DNA of 64,000 bases from Adiantum capillus-veneris (lineage: Eukaryota > Streptophyta > Polypodiopsida > Polypodiales > Pteridaceae). The notes under the pieces are model-generated. The model made no database searches, had not been told where the DNA came from, and saw only the letters and a program-made list of their open reading frames with translations. Positions 46,373 through 59,000 of the stretch are shown here, piece after piece (within the stretch, counting starts at the first letter, position 1; each line of letters begins with the position of its first letter). Location: assembly GCA_014529385.2 (NCBI GenBank), contig CM043971.1, forward strand, positions 96,457,382-96,521,381. The letters run 5' to 3'. A program made the translations under genes and the position numbers.

Positions 46373-47701
46373 TTAACATAGGTTGGTAATGGGACACTTT
46401 TATGTCCCTTTTTTTTTTGTTTTGTTAGTGAACATTTCCTTGATTATGTAAGAGATCAAAATGGATTTTGACATGCTATCTGTTTCTAGAAAGTTGCCCA
46501 TGAACTGAAAAAAATCGACATTTTTTTTGGAATATCAATTCATAATTAAATTGTCATATGCAAAACATTTTCACAACCTAAACTGTGTGAAAAACGGTCC
46601 TGTTTTTGGCTTTTTCAACTTTTTGCAACTATACCACTCTAGATTCATGTTTGTGAGGTCTATAATGCTAGAGAACTATCTTTAGTAGTCAACAACATGT
46701 AAGAATTGCTTTCTTGGAGAAATATATGTTAAGTTGTAAGTTATGACCAAATTACAAAAATGATCAATCCTGTTTTTTAGCGAATTTTAGCACTTCTTGA
46801 TTTTTTTGTGGCTTTCATGGATATCCAAATGCATTTTGATTTTCTATGTCACATTATGTAAAATAAAGCTAATATTCCTTGAGTTTTGGGGCACCTAATA
46901 CCCTATTTTTCATTGTAGACAACGATGGTTGATTTTTTCAATTATAGAAGAAAACGAAAACATTCTATTATATCAAGTATAGCTTTTTCAATATTGTTAG
47001 TTTCTTGTGACAACTACATGCACTTTGTAGTTAGTAACCATATCTAGTCATAAGGATAAAATTGGCTAGATATTGAATAGTTCTATGGGATTCTACAACT
47101 CATAATGTTGAACCCAGTTTTTTCATGTTTGCTGTATTTAGCACTTCATCTTTGTCTCCAAGATTCCCCTTGGTAAGAGATGTATTATTCTTTTGACATG
47201 CTCCATGGCTCTTTATGAACCTAAAGGACAATATCGAACTAAGAAAACATGCATATATTATTTGTATTGAGCGTGGCTATAGAAACTTTGATGATAGGTT
47301 TGCAGAATGGTAAAAATTCAACTTTTTTGTACCTATTTCTTTTGGCAAAACAAAAATAGTGAGTCAGAAGCAATCATATGTTCTAATCACCAACCCATTG
47401 AATTTAACTAGGGAATTTATCTCAAGTCCTACAAAAATCCCTAATCTTATTTTTATGCAACAAAACATAAGAAATGACTGTTTTGATGAAAATGTACTGG
47501 TCCATCAACTTTGGAGGCTTGGTGTCACCAAAAGATGAGAAATTTTACAAGTTTCTTATTTTTTCCATGTGTAGTAGTCCTTGAACTATAACCTCATGAA
47601 AGGATTATACAAAATGAGTGGATCTACTATGGTTTTGAGGTTTTTTTCAAAACCTTGAAAGGACACTTTTATGTCCTGTTAGGTTACCAACCTAGTGTTA
47701 A
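46373..47701. mobile_element. Non-autonomous TIR element, unit 2 (about 1329 bp)
   Basis: The ends ttaacataggttggtaa and the complement of ttaccaacctagtgttaa are imperfect inverted repeats. The interior follows unit 1 almost segment by segment in the same orientation (ccattgaa or cctgttttt...ggcttttt; tgtttgctgtatttagcact; ggtccatcaactttggagg; tgaaaggacacttttatgtcct). The two units are separated by about 0.9 kb of AT-rich DNA (45465-46372) with a short GA tract at 46327-46353 and no gene. Confidence 0.68.
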
Positions 47702-47969
47702 AGACCTAGCACTCTAAACAAGGATAGTGATACGATTTTTGGCATCTCATAAAGAACTGTGGACCTCAAAAAAGATATTTTACTATACATCAACAACCTA
47801 AATATTAAGGATATTTGCCAAAACAACCCAATCCAATAGTTGAAAGCTCCATCTTACAAAAAGTGATAGGTGTGAAGCTCTACTTTACAAAAGTAATAGT
47901 TTTAGAGCTATATGTTTGCATGCTCGATACATATCTCAATAGTATTTCACTACAAGAGGTACTTAATGT

Positions 47970-48110
47970 TAGCGACGCTCGCAGTGCGATGCTCAAATGC
48001 GAAAAACCACGGCGTCGCTATGAGTGTCGCTAAGTTACTTGTAACTTAGCGAAAGTTACTTGTAACTTAGCGACGCTCATAGAGACACCTATAGCAACGC
48101 CGTCACGGGT
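47970..48110. promoter_or_regulatory. Left subterminal repeats of CACTA 2
   Basis: Motifs gcgacgctc, gtcgctatgagtg, gtcgctaag, and a direct repeat of gttacttgtaacttagcga occur in both orientations. In En/Spm such repeats bind the TnpA protein; that role is inferred here. Confidence 0.65.
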
Positions 48111-48199
48111 AAAAAAAAAAACCGAGAGCGTCCAAAAACTCAGATCTCAGGTCTGAGTTTTCGACGAGCGCTCATGCAAGCAAGGTAACGCGCGCTCTC

Positions 48200-48226
48200 C
48201 TCTCTCTCTCTCTTTCTTCTCTCCCC

Positions 48227-48257
<31 letters not shown>

Positions 48258-48319
48258 AGAGGAAGGAGATCTAGGTATGCTCCTTCCCTCTCCTCACTCT
48301 CATGTTCCCTTCCCCTCTT

Positions 48320-48380
<61 letters not shown>

Positions 48381-48391
48381 TTGTGTTTTCT

Positions 48392-48434
<43 letters not shown>

Positions 48435-48499
48435 ACATGCATAAACAAAAAACGCACACACACATGCATAAACAAAGAATGCACACACATTGAGAGAGG

Positions 48500-48539
<40 letters not shown>

Positions 48540-48600
48540 ATGTATAAACCAAAAACGCACACACATGCATAAACAAAGAATGCACACACACATTAAGAGA

Positions 48601-48647
<47 letters not shown>

Positions 48648-48665
48648 AGAAGAAGAAGAAGAAGA
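48200..48665. repeat. Compound CT/AC/GA microsatellite in CACTA 2
   Basis: It consists of (CT)n, (AC)n, (CT)n, (AC)n, then two or three repeats of a unit made of (GA)n plus catgcataaacaaagaatg plus cacacacat, ending (GAA)n at 48644-48664. A further GA tract lies at 49258-49340, before the tnp2 start. ORFs here are repeat artefacts. Confidence 0.95.
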
Positions 48666-49182
48666 GTTAACATCGTAGGAAACTATCCCAAGAGACCTTA
48701 AAGATCTAGTCGACGAGGAGTTGAACTCAAGACTTGTTATTCATGAGGGAAATGGCATAACCAATCTATCACACTTGGGTGATAGAAAAGTTATACCATT
48801 TTTCTTCTTGCATTGAATTATTTGTATATGTGACGCCCATTCACATCTACATAGCTAGTAGCCCCATTGGTATGTCTTTTTACCCTTCAATGGAGCGAAT
48901 CACCACATGTTCAATTAGTTTAGATTTAAGATAAGATTTTGGATTGAGTTTTTATATTAGAGTCTACTTCGAGATTACGGTAAAAAAATTAGAGTTAGAC
49001 AAACGTTGAAAAGATCTACTGTGAAAAGATGTTAAGATGCTGTGAAATGCTACAGCTAGAGAAGAGGCAAAGGGGTTTTGTCCACTACATGCACTATCAT
49101 GAAGACATGGGTGTGTAAATTTCTTGTACCCACAAATATAGGCATTGACCAATAAAGAAGAGATTATAACCCGATGGTTTCT

Positions 49183-49220
49183 GATCTCCGTGCACCTCTA
49201 GACTGAGGTGTGCGGGGATT
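49183..49220 (+). promoter_or_regulatory. Conserved hairpin in the CACTA 2 leader
   Basis: Arms GATCTCCGTGCACCTC and GAGGTGTGCGGGGATT around a 6-nt loop. Four positions differ from strict pairing and all four are G-U type. It is the counterpart of 36794-36831. Confidence 0.65.
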
Positions 49221-49257
49221 GGACATGACTGAGAATGTGAGGTAGTTTACGTGTGAA

Positions 49258-49344
<87 letters not shown>

Positions 49345-49406
49345 GACAAAGAATGCCAATAGAAGATTAAATTTGTTGTCCAGGTTATAAGATTTTTTCC
49401 CTCATT

Positions 49407-52400
49407 ATGAGTAGTGACGAGGATGTGGGGCCGTCCAACCGAAGCACCTATCTTTCAACGAGGATCTTATGTCCTTGTAATCAATGCAAGCATGCTGTGT
49501 GACGGACAAGACACGTTTCTTTGCAGCACGTTTGCGAATTTGGCGAGCTCGATACATCTATTATAGATCGAGTTGTTGCCAATTATAACTCTTTGGAGTC
49601 TGACGCTGGCCAACAGGCAGCAATCTTGCAACCCAATAGACATGTTTGCAGGCGCTTTGGTCAAGAAGCATATGTGAGGCCAAAAGATGTAGCCTCTAAC
49701 AGCTCGGGGGATGATCATGCAGACCACATTTCCAACGAGGCAATGTTTGAGCCCGAGATTGATGAAATGATCGAGACGATCATGGATTCAGAAAGGCTTA
49801 TCTATGATGATATGAAAAGTGAAGCCGATACGCCATTGTATAATGGAGCTCGTGTGTTTAGATTGAAAGGGCTCCTGGTTATTCTCAACATGCAGGCAAA
49901 GTTTGGATGGAGTGACACTAGCGTCACAACGCTTTTCACGTGATCTATTACAATTAGTTTACTTTAATAAAATTCTAAATGTATAATGATCTGATAGATT
50001 TTTACACAATTGTACTGTATTTTTATGTTGTGTAGATTGCTCAAAGAGCACATACTACCAGCTGATAATGTGATGCCAGATTCCCAAGAGGAAGCAAGAA
50101 AGATTTTCCGAAACTTGAGGATGGATTACAATTCGATCCACGCTTGTCCTAATGACTGCATTCTTTTCAGAGGGGAATACATAGACATGGAGAAGTGTCC
50201 GAAATGTGATTCTAAGAGATATCGAGTAGATCTCCACGGAACAAAAAATCCGCAAAAAGTTTTGCGACATTTTCCTCTTCTTCCTCGCATCAAGAATTTC
50301 TTTGAATGTAAGTCCATGGCCGCCCTAGCATCATGGCATGAGGAGAATAAATCTTCGGATGGTGTGCTACAGATTCCTGCAGATTGCGCATCATGGAAAC
50401 ATATAGATGGAACATGGTCGGATTTTGCCAGGGAAGCTTGAAATTTTCGCTTAGTCCTAGCTATGGATGGCGTAAATCCATTTGGTCAAAGATCAACATC
50501 TTACAGTGTATGGCCCGTTGTCATTGTCAACTACAACATTCCCCCATGGTTGACTACGAAGAAGGGGCAGGGGCAATATAAACTGAAGAATATGGATGTG
50601 TATCTTCTTCCACTATTGGAAGAGCTACAACAAATGTGGATTGGCATAGAAGTGGTGGATATGAGCCGACACACATGTCGATGGACTGTTTTGATCAGAG
50701 GCATTCTAATGTGGACCATGCATGACTATCCCAGACTAACAGAATGCTCAGGTGATCTATTTACACTCCTCACTCAGACACTATAAATCTTGGTTTTTCT
50801 CAAGCTGATCTATTATCATGTGTATACATGCAGGGCTTCAAACAAGCGGATACAGAGCATGTGTCACATGTGGACCTAGACTGAATACACATAGGGCAAC
50901 CTCATTGAAGAAGCAAATCTACGAAGGTCATCAAGCGTATCTTCCAGAGAATCATGTGTTACGCGATGGCTTTTTGGGAAGAGAGCCACTGAGGATGTCC
51001 GCACAAGCATGGTTAGAGCAGAAGGAGATGTGTGATGACGGATTGCCCCCAGGGATGAAGAGACTATCTCTATGGTACGAGCTACCATACTGGCCCCGAC
51101 TCATGATCAATCACTTGCACGATCCAATGCACATATTCAAGAATGTGGGTAATCTACTATGGGACCATTTGACCGGCAAGAAAGATACATTGGGAGCCAG
51201 GGTTGACCTTAGAAATGTGGATCGTATGGAGCAATATTGGCTACAAACAACGTCCGATGGATCGTTAAAACTCCCTAAAGCACCATGGATTTTCACAGGA
51301 GCCCAAGAACGCAAAGTAAAAGAGACCATTCAATCTTTGCGGACCCCCACTGGCATAATGCACTGGCTCCAAACGTGTTTTACTAAAGAAGAAAATCTTA
51401 CCGGTTTGAAGTCACACAACTGGCATAAAATGTGTCAGGTATGTTCATAGTGGAATATATCATAGTGGGAATTGTGTAAAAAATTCGTATGTGGACTTTA
51501 ATATCATTGTTGCACGTGTTTTGCAGTTTATTTTACCAGTTGCCATTGAGGAATGTTTGTCTCTTGACGCCCATAACACAATCTACAAACTTGCGAAGTT
51601 GGTGCAATGGATCTCACAAAAGGAGATCAACGTAGACTCCATACCATTCGCCAAACTAAACACTGTGGAGGTTGTGTGCATGTTTGAGAAACATTTTCCT
51701 ACTACCATGCTAACCATTTAGGTGCATCTTCTTGTTCCATAGTTGATGAGGTGGAAATAGCTGGCACAGTACATTCCAGATGGATGTTCGTTTTAGAACG
51801 TTTCATGAAAACACTCAAGAGATATGTGCGTCAGAAAGCACGTCCGGAGGGTAGCATGGCAGAAGGTTGGTATCAAAGTCCCTAGTGTACATTGGAGAGT
51901 GGCTAGACGGATTTGATAAAGCCCGGGATATGCTATGGAAAACCATAGATGACGAGCGCATATCTGGGATTGTCATGTGCAATCTCGGTGTTGAGAAGAA
52001 GATGACGGAAGATCTAGAGGCTAAAATCAACCGATTTTGCATGCTTCACAATCCAGTGATGCAAAAGTGGATTTCACAATATGAGGATGCAAAGCAAGAG
52101 CGACAAAGGGTACGAATCGAGTGGAGACGGGGAAGACGACCACCGATGCACTATCCGACGGGTCTGGAGAGCCTACCAACATTCATGAGCTTAAGATGGT
52201 TGCACAACCGATTGAAAAGCACACAACAGTGCGGTGAAGCAGTGACTGAGGAAGAGTGGGAATACTCTTGGGGTTTGCAATGTACGACTAGTGATTTTCT
52301 ATATGTTTGAATGGCCACTCATAATCTTTGTTGATTGTAGTATAAGTCATACACAGCAGCATGGTGTAAAGGTCGACATTTTAGGGTGGAACGGATCGAC

Positions 52401-52620
52401 AAAAAGCGTTTTACTCAAGATTGTAGAATCATGGCAAAATTTGAACAGTCTAGTCGACGACGGTCCTCTGATGCAGATCCTGTGGTGGCAGAACTCTCTT
52501 ACTTCGGCACTTAAATTTTGTCCTTTAGTCGAGTTGGTCCTTGATCTTTATTCTTTTATTTTTACTTTGAGGATCGATTATATTTTTTGTCGACTTTTCG
52601 ACGTGCATTGTTCAGGATAA
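49407..52620 (+). pseudogene. tnp2: Tnp2-type CACTA transposase, copy 2 (four introns, nonsense mutations)
   Basis: The ATG at 49407 starts MSSDEDVGPSN and leads into a transposase-associated zinc segment (ILCPCNQCKHAV) with a TGA at 49500-49502. Tnp2 text follows: KFGWSDTSVTTLF, intron 49940-50035, HACPNDCILFRGEY, CPKCDSKRY, then TGA 50439-50441 where a CGA is expected, AMDGVNPFGQRS, WTMHDYPRLTECSG, intron 50752-50833, LQTSGYRACVTCGP, MKRLSLWYELPYWP, DPMHIFKNVGNLLWD, intron 51439-51526 and FILPVAIEEC. DUF4218 (HSRWMFVLERFMKTLKRYV, RQKARPEGSMAEGW) needs a one-base correction near 51745. A fourth intron is likely near 52285-52340, leading to DUF4216-like text. About 11 residues after PPWLTTKKG are deleted relative to copy 1. 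Confidence 0.87.
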
Positions 52621-53150
52621 TGGGGGGTCGCCAAAAAAACTGTGCGTAGAGGAGAGTCTGGTTTTCTGAGGTGGATTCAACTAAGAAATGGACTGACCTA
52701 AGAGACACTTTCGTACTACCCAGCATTGTGAACAAGTGTGTAAATAGTTAACATCACATTTTAGAATTTATGTGCTTGGAAGCTCTCATGTAAGTTATGT
52801 GGCTCTGGCAGGTGATATTTCATCCTAACAAAGTCTGCATCAAATTGGTGGTACGTCATAGAGGTAGCCCCTCGTAGTGCACGAACGTATGAAGGATACC
52901 ATGCATCAATCACAGCGGCATCAATGGAGGAGATCGGAGAAGATGCTCAGTTAGAAGCCGTTGAGGTGGTGCCATACTAACATCAAGTTGCTACTCTCTA
53001 TGGGGTGCATGCAGAGGATCTACAAAATGAAACGGAGGACATTTGTTTAAACGGAGAGCTCTATAGATATAGGAAGTTATGCTAAGCTATGCGAGGATGA
53101 GAGAGATCTCTCTTAAAGCCATAAATATTGTATTTGAAAATTTTTCTATG

Positions 53151-53284
53151 TTTGTAAAAACTCTGGCTCTCTAAGTACCTTCCATGTTGTATAACGCTCT
53201 TTTGATTTTGTGCTCACATCCTGGGCAATCCATGGCCACATACAGCTCCACCACCTAGTTTTTCGACTACAAGATTTGATTGTG

Positions 53285-53353
<69 letters not shown>

Positions 53354-53674
53354 GATTGAAAATTCTGAGTTATCGACTTGCCTCTTCCATCACTCAAGTT
53401 GAATAGAAGAAGAACGCGTTCTGTTGCTGCTAGCCTTTGAACATTCCAAAGCTACAAGCACCTTCGAGTTCTACGTCCAAAATAAAGAGATAGTTCGGAT
53501 TCTTGTACGATTATCTGTTTTGAACAATTTTGCTTCGTTTTGTAAAAACTCTAGCTCTCTAAGTACCTTCCATGTTGTATAACGCTCTTTTGATTTTGCG
53601 CTCACATCCTGGGCAATCCATGGCCACATGCAGCTCCACCACCTGGTTTTTCAACTGCAAGATTTGATTGTGTG

Positions 53675-53714
<40 letters not shown>

Positions 53715-53806
53715 CTCTCTCTCTCTCTCTTTCGATTGAAAATTCTAAATTATCGACTTGCCTCTTCCATCACTCAAGTTGAATAGAAGAAGAACACGTC
53801 ATTGCG
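53151..53806. repeat. Tandem duplication, period about 389 bp, within CACTA 2
   Basis: The segment from ttgtaaaaactctggctctc to caagttgaatagaagaagaac (53151-53415) recurs at 53540-53796. Each copy includes a long CT tract (53284-53351; 53677-53731). It lies between the tnp2 and tnpA parts and has no convincing frame. Confidence 0.9.
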
Positions 53807-53920
53807 TCATTGTATTTATATGCGTCATCGCGTCATTGCATCATTGTATTTAATGGTCTTTACGTCCACTCTAGGTACGTATGCTCTGGGTATGTTCTCA
53901 CAAGCAAGGACGACGAGCAC

Positions 53921-53974
<54 letters not shown>

Positions 53975-54017
53975 CTTGTCCATGTTTTCTACTTTATTCA
54001 TTCAATATTAAGTTTAA

Positions 54018-55170
54018 ATGTTGCAGGTATGGATGATGAGGAGTTTCTTTCTTCTTTGTCACCGCAGCAGAGATAGTGGTACGTGGAGCGTCATCGCTCT
54101 GGTACACCATCACGCGTTCCTAATCCATCCGCATCTCCCTCTGTTTCGGAGCATTCAGCGTGCTCTAAAGCTTCGGTGTCGACGAGACGATCTTCACACT
54201 TGTCTAGGGGCCGGCGCTCTAGTGGTGGTGGTGGCGGTTGTTGTGGGGATTCCGCCGCCGATGCTTCGACACCACCTCGTGTTCGATGAGGCTGTTTACC
54301 CTCCCCTTCTTTGCCAGTCCCGACACCAGCCACAGCATCGCCATCGGCACCAGGTTTTGCGCGGCTGACTGCCGTTCTAAGCACCTACACATCACTAGCT
54401 ACTTCTCCAGGAGTCACTCCAGTGGACACTCCTCGCTTCGGGGCTGAGACTCCAATGGAGACACCTGACTTCCGTACCCCCGTCGACACGCCGCTAGATA
54501 CCCCTGTCGGGACACCCAAGTCCATGCGTTAGTGGCGAGAGGGCTTGCCTTACTCCGTCGACTTCAGTGACGGCATCATCTTGGATGATGAAGGCAAGAA
54601 GGTGATTTCGCGCATGCGCGGTCTTTGCTCTCAGGTGTTTAGACACTACATACTAAACAGCTGGAGTGAAGTACCGAATAAATTTAAAAGACAGAGTCAT
54701 CAGCATTCTTCATGACGAGTTTCCCGTTCCAACACGGGATGAGTGCTTCAATGAAGACGCGATGAAGGTTCAAATGCGCGAATATTGCAAGCACAAGTGT
54801 TCCGAAGTGCAAAAAGCAATCAAGCATGGGTGGAACAGACCAGATTGGCTGGCCAAAAAGATTGGAAGAAAGAAAGCAGTGCGCGAGAATCCCGACAAGT
54901 GGAAGCAACAAAAGGAGGCAGCCAGAGCGTGAGTGGAGGCAGAAGCTCGCACCACTTGGGGAGCGGTGGGTGGGCATCATTTGAGGCCGATTTTGTAAGT
55001 GTTTTCGCATTGCTCTCTATGTTTGATAGTTTAGGGTTTATGGGTTTTTAAATTCTAACATAATGGATTCTTTGTATTTTGACAGTGGTCGATGACAAGA
55101 CGTGATCCCACAGCGTAGGAGCGTGAGTACGCAGGCAGGAAGGGCTTAAACGCCCTTATGGATTTCTGAG
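54018..55170 (+). pseudogene. TnpA-like protein of CACTA 2 (Ser/Pro-rich N-terminus, Transposase_24 region)
   Basis: The N-terminal frame near 54030 (MDDEEFLSSLSPQQR) follows a CT/CTAT microsatellite and a probable acceptor (tgcag at 54021-54025). Next come a Ser/Arg-rich part, then Pro/Thr repeats (TPVDTPRFGAETPMETP, PVDTPLDTPVGTPKS; 54410-54530). The conserved region reads GLPYSVDFSDGIILDDEGK, then LKDRVISILHDEFPV, CSEVQKAIKHGWNRPDWLAK and ENPDKWKQQKEAARA (54545-54930). This matches the plant Transposase_24 layout, the DNA-binding partner of Tnp2. Stops (TAG 54074, TAG 54530) and a frameshift near 54680 break it. A GT-AG-like break occurs near 54998-55085. Confidence 0.7.
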
Positions 55171-55729
55171 TTCTTGCGACGGCATGGTTAGTATTAGGGT
55201 TTACTCTTTTCTATTTGTTGTATTGTTTTATAAACGTCGCTATATGTTTATACTTACAAAAAGCTGTCTTATTGTTTTTGTTTGGCAAAATCCGACAGAT
55301 ACGCCGCTTGGATGCGATGAGACGTTTGATTAGACGATGTCAGTTTAGCCATAACTAGATAGCATTAGTTTCTTTTTGCCATAGCTTATGTATCATGAGA
55401 CGATTTTTATACGTCTTTTTGAAAACCATGTATATTTTTTCAATAACGACAATGGTTTGTAACTATTACATTTGCAAAGTTTAACAATCAAGTGATTTTG
55501 CCTATGTGTACAGTTGTCATTGATTTACTTTCATCAATTTACGCTTGTCAGTTTTGTATCTTTATTTTGCAAACAATACGTACTATGGATGATGGAGTTA
55601 ATGGTTATATTGTCTTGTGGGTGACTATTTTGGGTCTATATCTACCTTTGCACTTTTTTTCAAAGGGGAATCAATTAATGAAACATTCAATATTAATGAA
55701 TGCCCTGCCACCAAAAAAATTTCCTCTCG

Positions 55730-55945
55730 GCGTCGCTATGAATGTTGCTATATAAGGCTCTGCAGCGTTGCTATAGATGGCTCTGCAGCGTCGCTATAAT
55801 CGTCGCTCGCTATAGACGTCGCTATATAGCGACGCTTATGCTTATAGGGACTGTTATAGCGACGTTTCGTATCGATGCTGGTAGTGACGCTCTTAGCGAC
55901 GCCAGGGGTTATAAAACCCAGTGTATTTCCGTCGCTAAAAGCGTC
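55730..55945. promoter_or_regulatory. Right subterminal repeats of CACTA 2
   Basis: Repeated gtcgctat, gcgtcgct, tagcgacg and gcgttgctat motifs in both orientations occupy the last 240 bp before the right terminus. They mirror the left end. Confidence 0.7.
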
Positions 55946-56048
55946 ACAAAAGCACACAACCTCTTGTAGTGTTTGACATATAACAACGTTGGATTGTCAT
56001 TACATGATGATACACATTTGCAATTGACGTTTCAAAAGAACTTTGCAC

Positions 56049-59000
56049 TTACAAAAGCTCAAATTCATCTTGACCCGTCTCCATTTCTTGATCCTCTCTA
56101 AGCTTCAACTTTTTGGTCCAAAGAGCCCAAGACACCAAAACATCCAATGCCTCTAACTCTTCACTTAATTTTTCAAAATCAAATGACTGTTTAGGAGATG
56201 TCCGTTGCACACCCCTTAGAAATTCATCAAGTCGTTTGTACATCAAGTCTACGTTGTTCTCCCCCATTAGCTTCATAGCAATAGATTCTTTTGTTGATTT
56301 TGGTAAGCTACAAGCCTAAATCATCACAAAAAACAAGTGTAAATTGTCTAGAACAAAAACATCAAGTGTGAATTGTTTAGAACATAGTGTGTAAGGGAGA
56401 TGAAAAGAAACATAAGTATACATTAGCAAGTACTCCCACATGCTTATCTCAAGAAGTAAACTTTTCACTTTTAGATTTTGGAACCTGAAATAAAGATACA
56501 ATAGACATCAACATTCTATTCAACTAAGTGCTACAACCTTCTAGAATCAAGAATTTACTCGAGTGGAAGCATTCTCCTTAAATCTAGCTGGAACTTTTAT
56601 GCTTCTCTTAGAGGTTTTGCTTGTTCTATCTATGCCCTTCAAAAACATTCCACTAGCTTCTACATATCTTGTGAAATAGGCATCACAACATATAGCTTAA
56701 GACATCACAAACTTGTACTGGTACCACATTCTCGCTTTTGCACTTGATTATTAGAGATATCCCTAAGAGCCTACAAAACAGGTCAATGTTTGAAGCCCTT
56801 CATTACAACTATTCTATAAATAAATTGGAGCAATAAAAATATGCCGTCTTTTTTGGACGTACCATTTTTCTTTGTATGGGGTTTCCCCTGTCAATACACA
56901 TTGAGTCCTTGAGTAGAAAAAGGAACATTATATCTCTAAATTTGAGCTGTCTATAGCCCTTACCATCAATTTGCTCATGCACACAACTTTTTCCTTCTTT
57001 GCTTGTGTGCTTCTTATAGTGGTATCATTATGGTCCTACACAACATAGTAGTAGTTAAGTGATATATTAAAATTGAAATCCTTGGGATTAAGCAAGTATA
57101 CCTTTTTCAGTATCTCATCTTCACTTTACTCTTTGCTTTGTGATGGATGATTTGCAACCTATAAATCATCCTTTATTATTACTAATGCATACCTACTTAT
57201 CACATGAAAAAAGAAGATTGGATAGTATGAACCTTACAAATCCTTCAATCACTCCAATAGATGGGTCTTCAAAGGGGCCATCCAAGTTAAACATTTTCCA
57301 TGTACATTGTAAGGATGAGAGAAATTTAAACAAAATAAACCATTTTGTACCCCATGTATCATAGAATAATCTACCTTGTTATTTTCTTCCACGGTACTAT
57401 CCAAGTTATTGAACAGTTTTGCATTTAAATGAGAGCTACTTGCTACAAGCATCTATTAAAGAAAAATCCAAGTAAAAAGCATATATATACCACAAATTAC
57501 TAATCAACTTGCAAGATAGAGGAGCCTTTTTATTAAGTACCTCTTCAAGTTGCTTGTTTGTTGGCTGTGGATCCCCAAACCCAAGCGGTCCATTGAACTT
57601 TTTCAACAAAAAATTGCTTAATTATTCTCAATGGAAGGAATATCATTGATGCTTCAATAAATGCAAACGTATACCTGATCAAGAATCTTTGAGCAAGCAA
57701 TCTTTTCTTTGTTAGAAGAAATGGATGCTTGAACATGTGAGGGTAAGCCATTTGCAATATTTATAACCTAAACAATCAAAGAAGCAAAATTTGAAGGGTT
57801 TACAAAAAGATAAATAGACAATCAACTCTTAACAAGAGTAGGCATACGTCTTCTAGCTGTCTTGAATGCTCAAAGTCACAAGCAAGAGATAGCCTTTTTT
57901 ATTGAGTGTGTGATCGAACCAGTAGGAGTATTCTCATCCTTTTAGAATAGAACATTGACATGTGAGAAAACACCAAAGTTAATACGCAAAGGTATGTAAT
58001 GAATTTACCTCTAATTGAGATTGAGACCACTTCTTTGTGTGTTCTATGGTTGAATTCACACTTGACTTTTGTTGCAAAGATAAGGGGCTTGTTTCTTTCC
58101 AAGGCTATAAGCAACTTGTAGTTAGAAAACATATTCAAAGACAAATAGTTGATCTTTACAAAGCAAAAGAGAAATATTACATGTCCTTCTTCATCGGTTG
58201 ATCGAGGCTCAATCTTGCTAAGAAACACAAGTGGAACCTCTATTATTTGATTCTAAATTTGAAAAATAAAAAGTGAGCTATCAAAAATCTTAAAAGTGAA
58301 TGTAATTTAGGTGTTTTACTAGAGGGGTACTTACAATATGGAATCTAGATCCTGGTAGAAGACTTCTAGGAATATAAAGACTCTTTGCATCATCGCTCAA
58401 TGATTCAATCTCCACCTTCCACCACTCATAATCATGTTCACCATGTGACTTTGAAAAGACTATGCCTCTTCTTTTGTGTGCGAATCAAGGACGGGAATGG
58501 AGCAAAATTGTTGTGGTGTACCTTTGGGAAACGATCCACATCTACATCTCACATTCTCTTCAATTATACGATTGGATGCTCCCATGATTTTGACCTTTTC
58601 TTGGCCACTAGTAGGCACATAGCAAACCTCTTGTATATGATGTAGAGGGGCAGAGAAATTTTCTATACCTTCAAACAAATCATCTACTTCAAGGTCAACC
58701 ATCTCAGTGCCTACTTCTTCGTGGTTTCTATCTTCATCAACACTCTCCAAGTGTAAGATATCTTCCACTGGGATCTGGTGGATTTTACCAAGCCCTTCAA
58801 ACAATGGCACTGCTTTGAGTCTCATGTAACGTCTATGCTGGTTTATTTTTAGAAAGATTTGTCTCTCTGTCATATAATCGGAATCCTTGACTTCATTACG
58901 GGCTCGAAAAGGAGATAGTGTTCTTCGCTTCCGATGAATGAACTTATCCGCTTGCTACCTCATTTCCTTGTCCTTCTTGAAGTCTGCTTGCATAAACTTG

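Larger units (their letters stand above)
47948..55971 (+). mobile_element. CACTA (En/Spm) element 2, both ends present (8024 bp)
   Basis: The left end CACTACAAGAGG and right end CCTCTTGTAGTG are perfect 12-bp inverted repeats. Each is flanked by TTT (47945-47947 and 55972-55974), the 3-bp target duplication typical of the superfamily. Subterminal copies of GTCGCTA/TAGCGAC are dense at 47971-48110 and 55730-55945. Inside, in order, are AC/GA/CT microsatellites, a leader hairpin, tnp2, a 389-bp tandem duplication, and a tnpA-like gene. Coding parts carry stops, but the termini look competent for mobilisation in trans. Confidence 0.92.
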
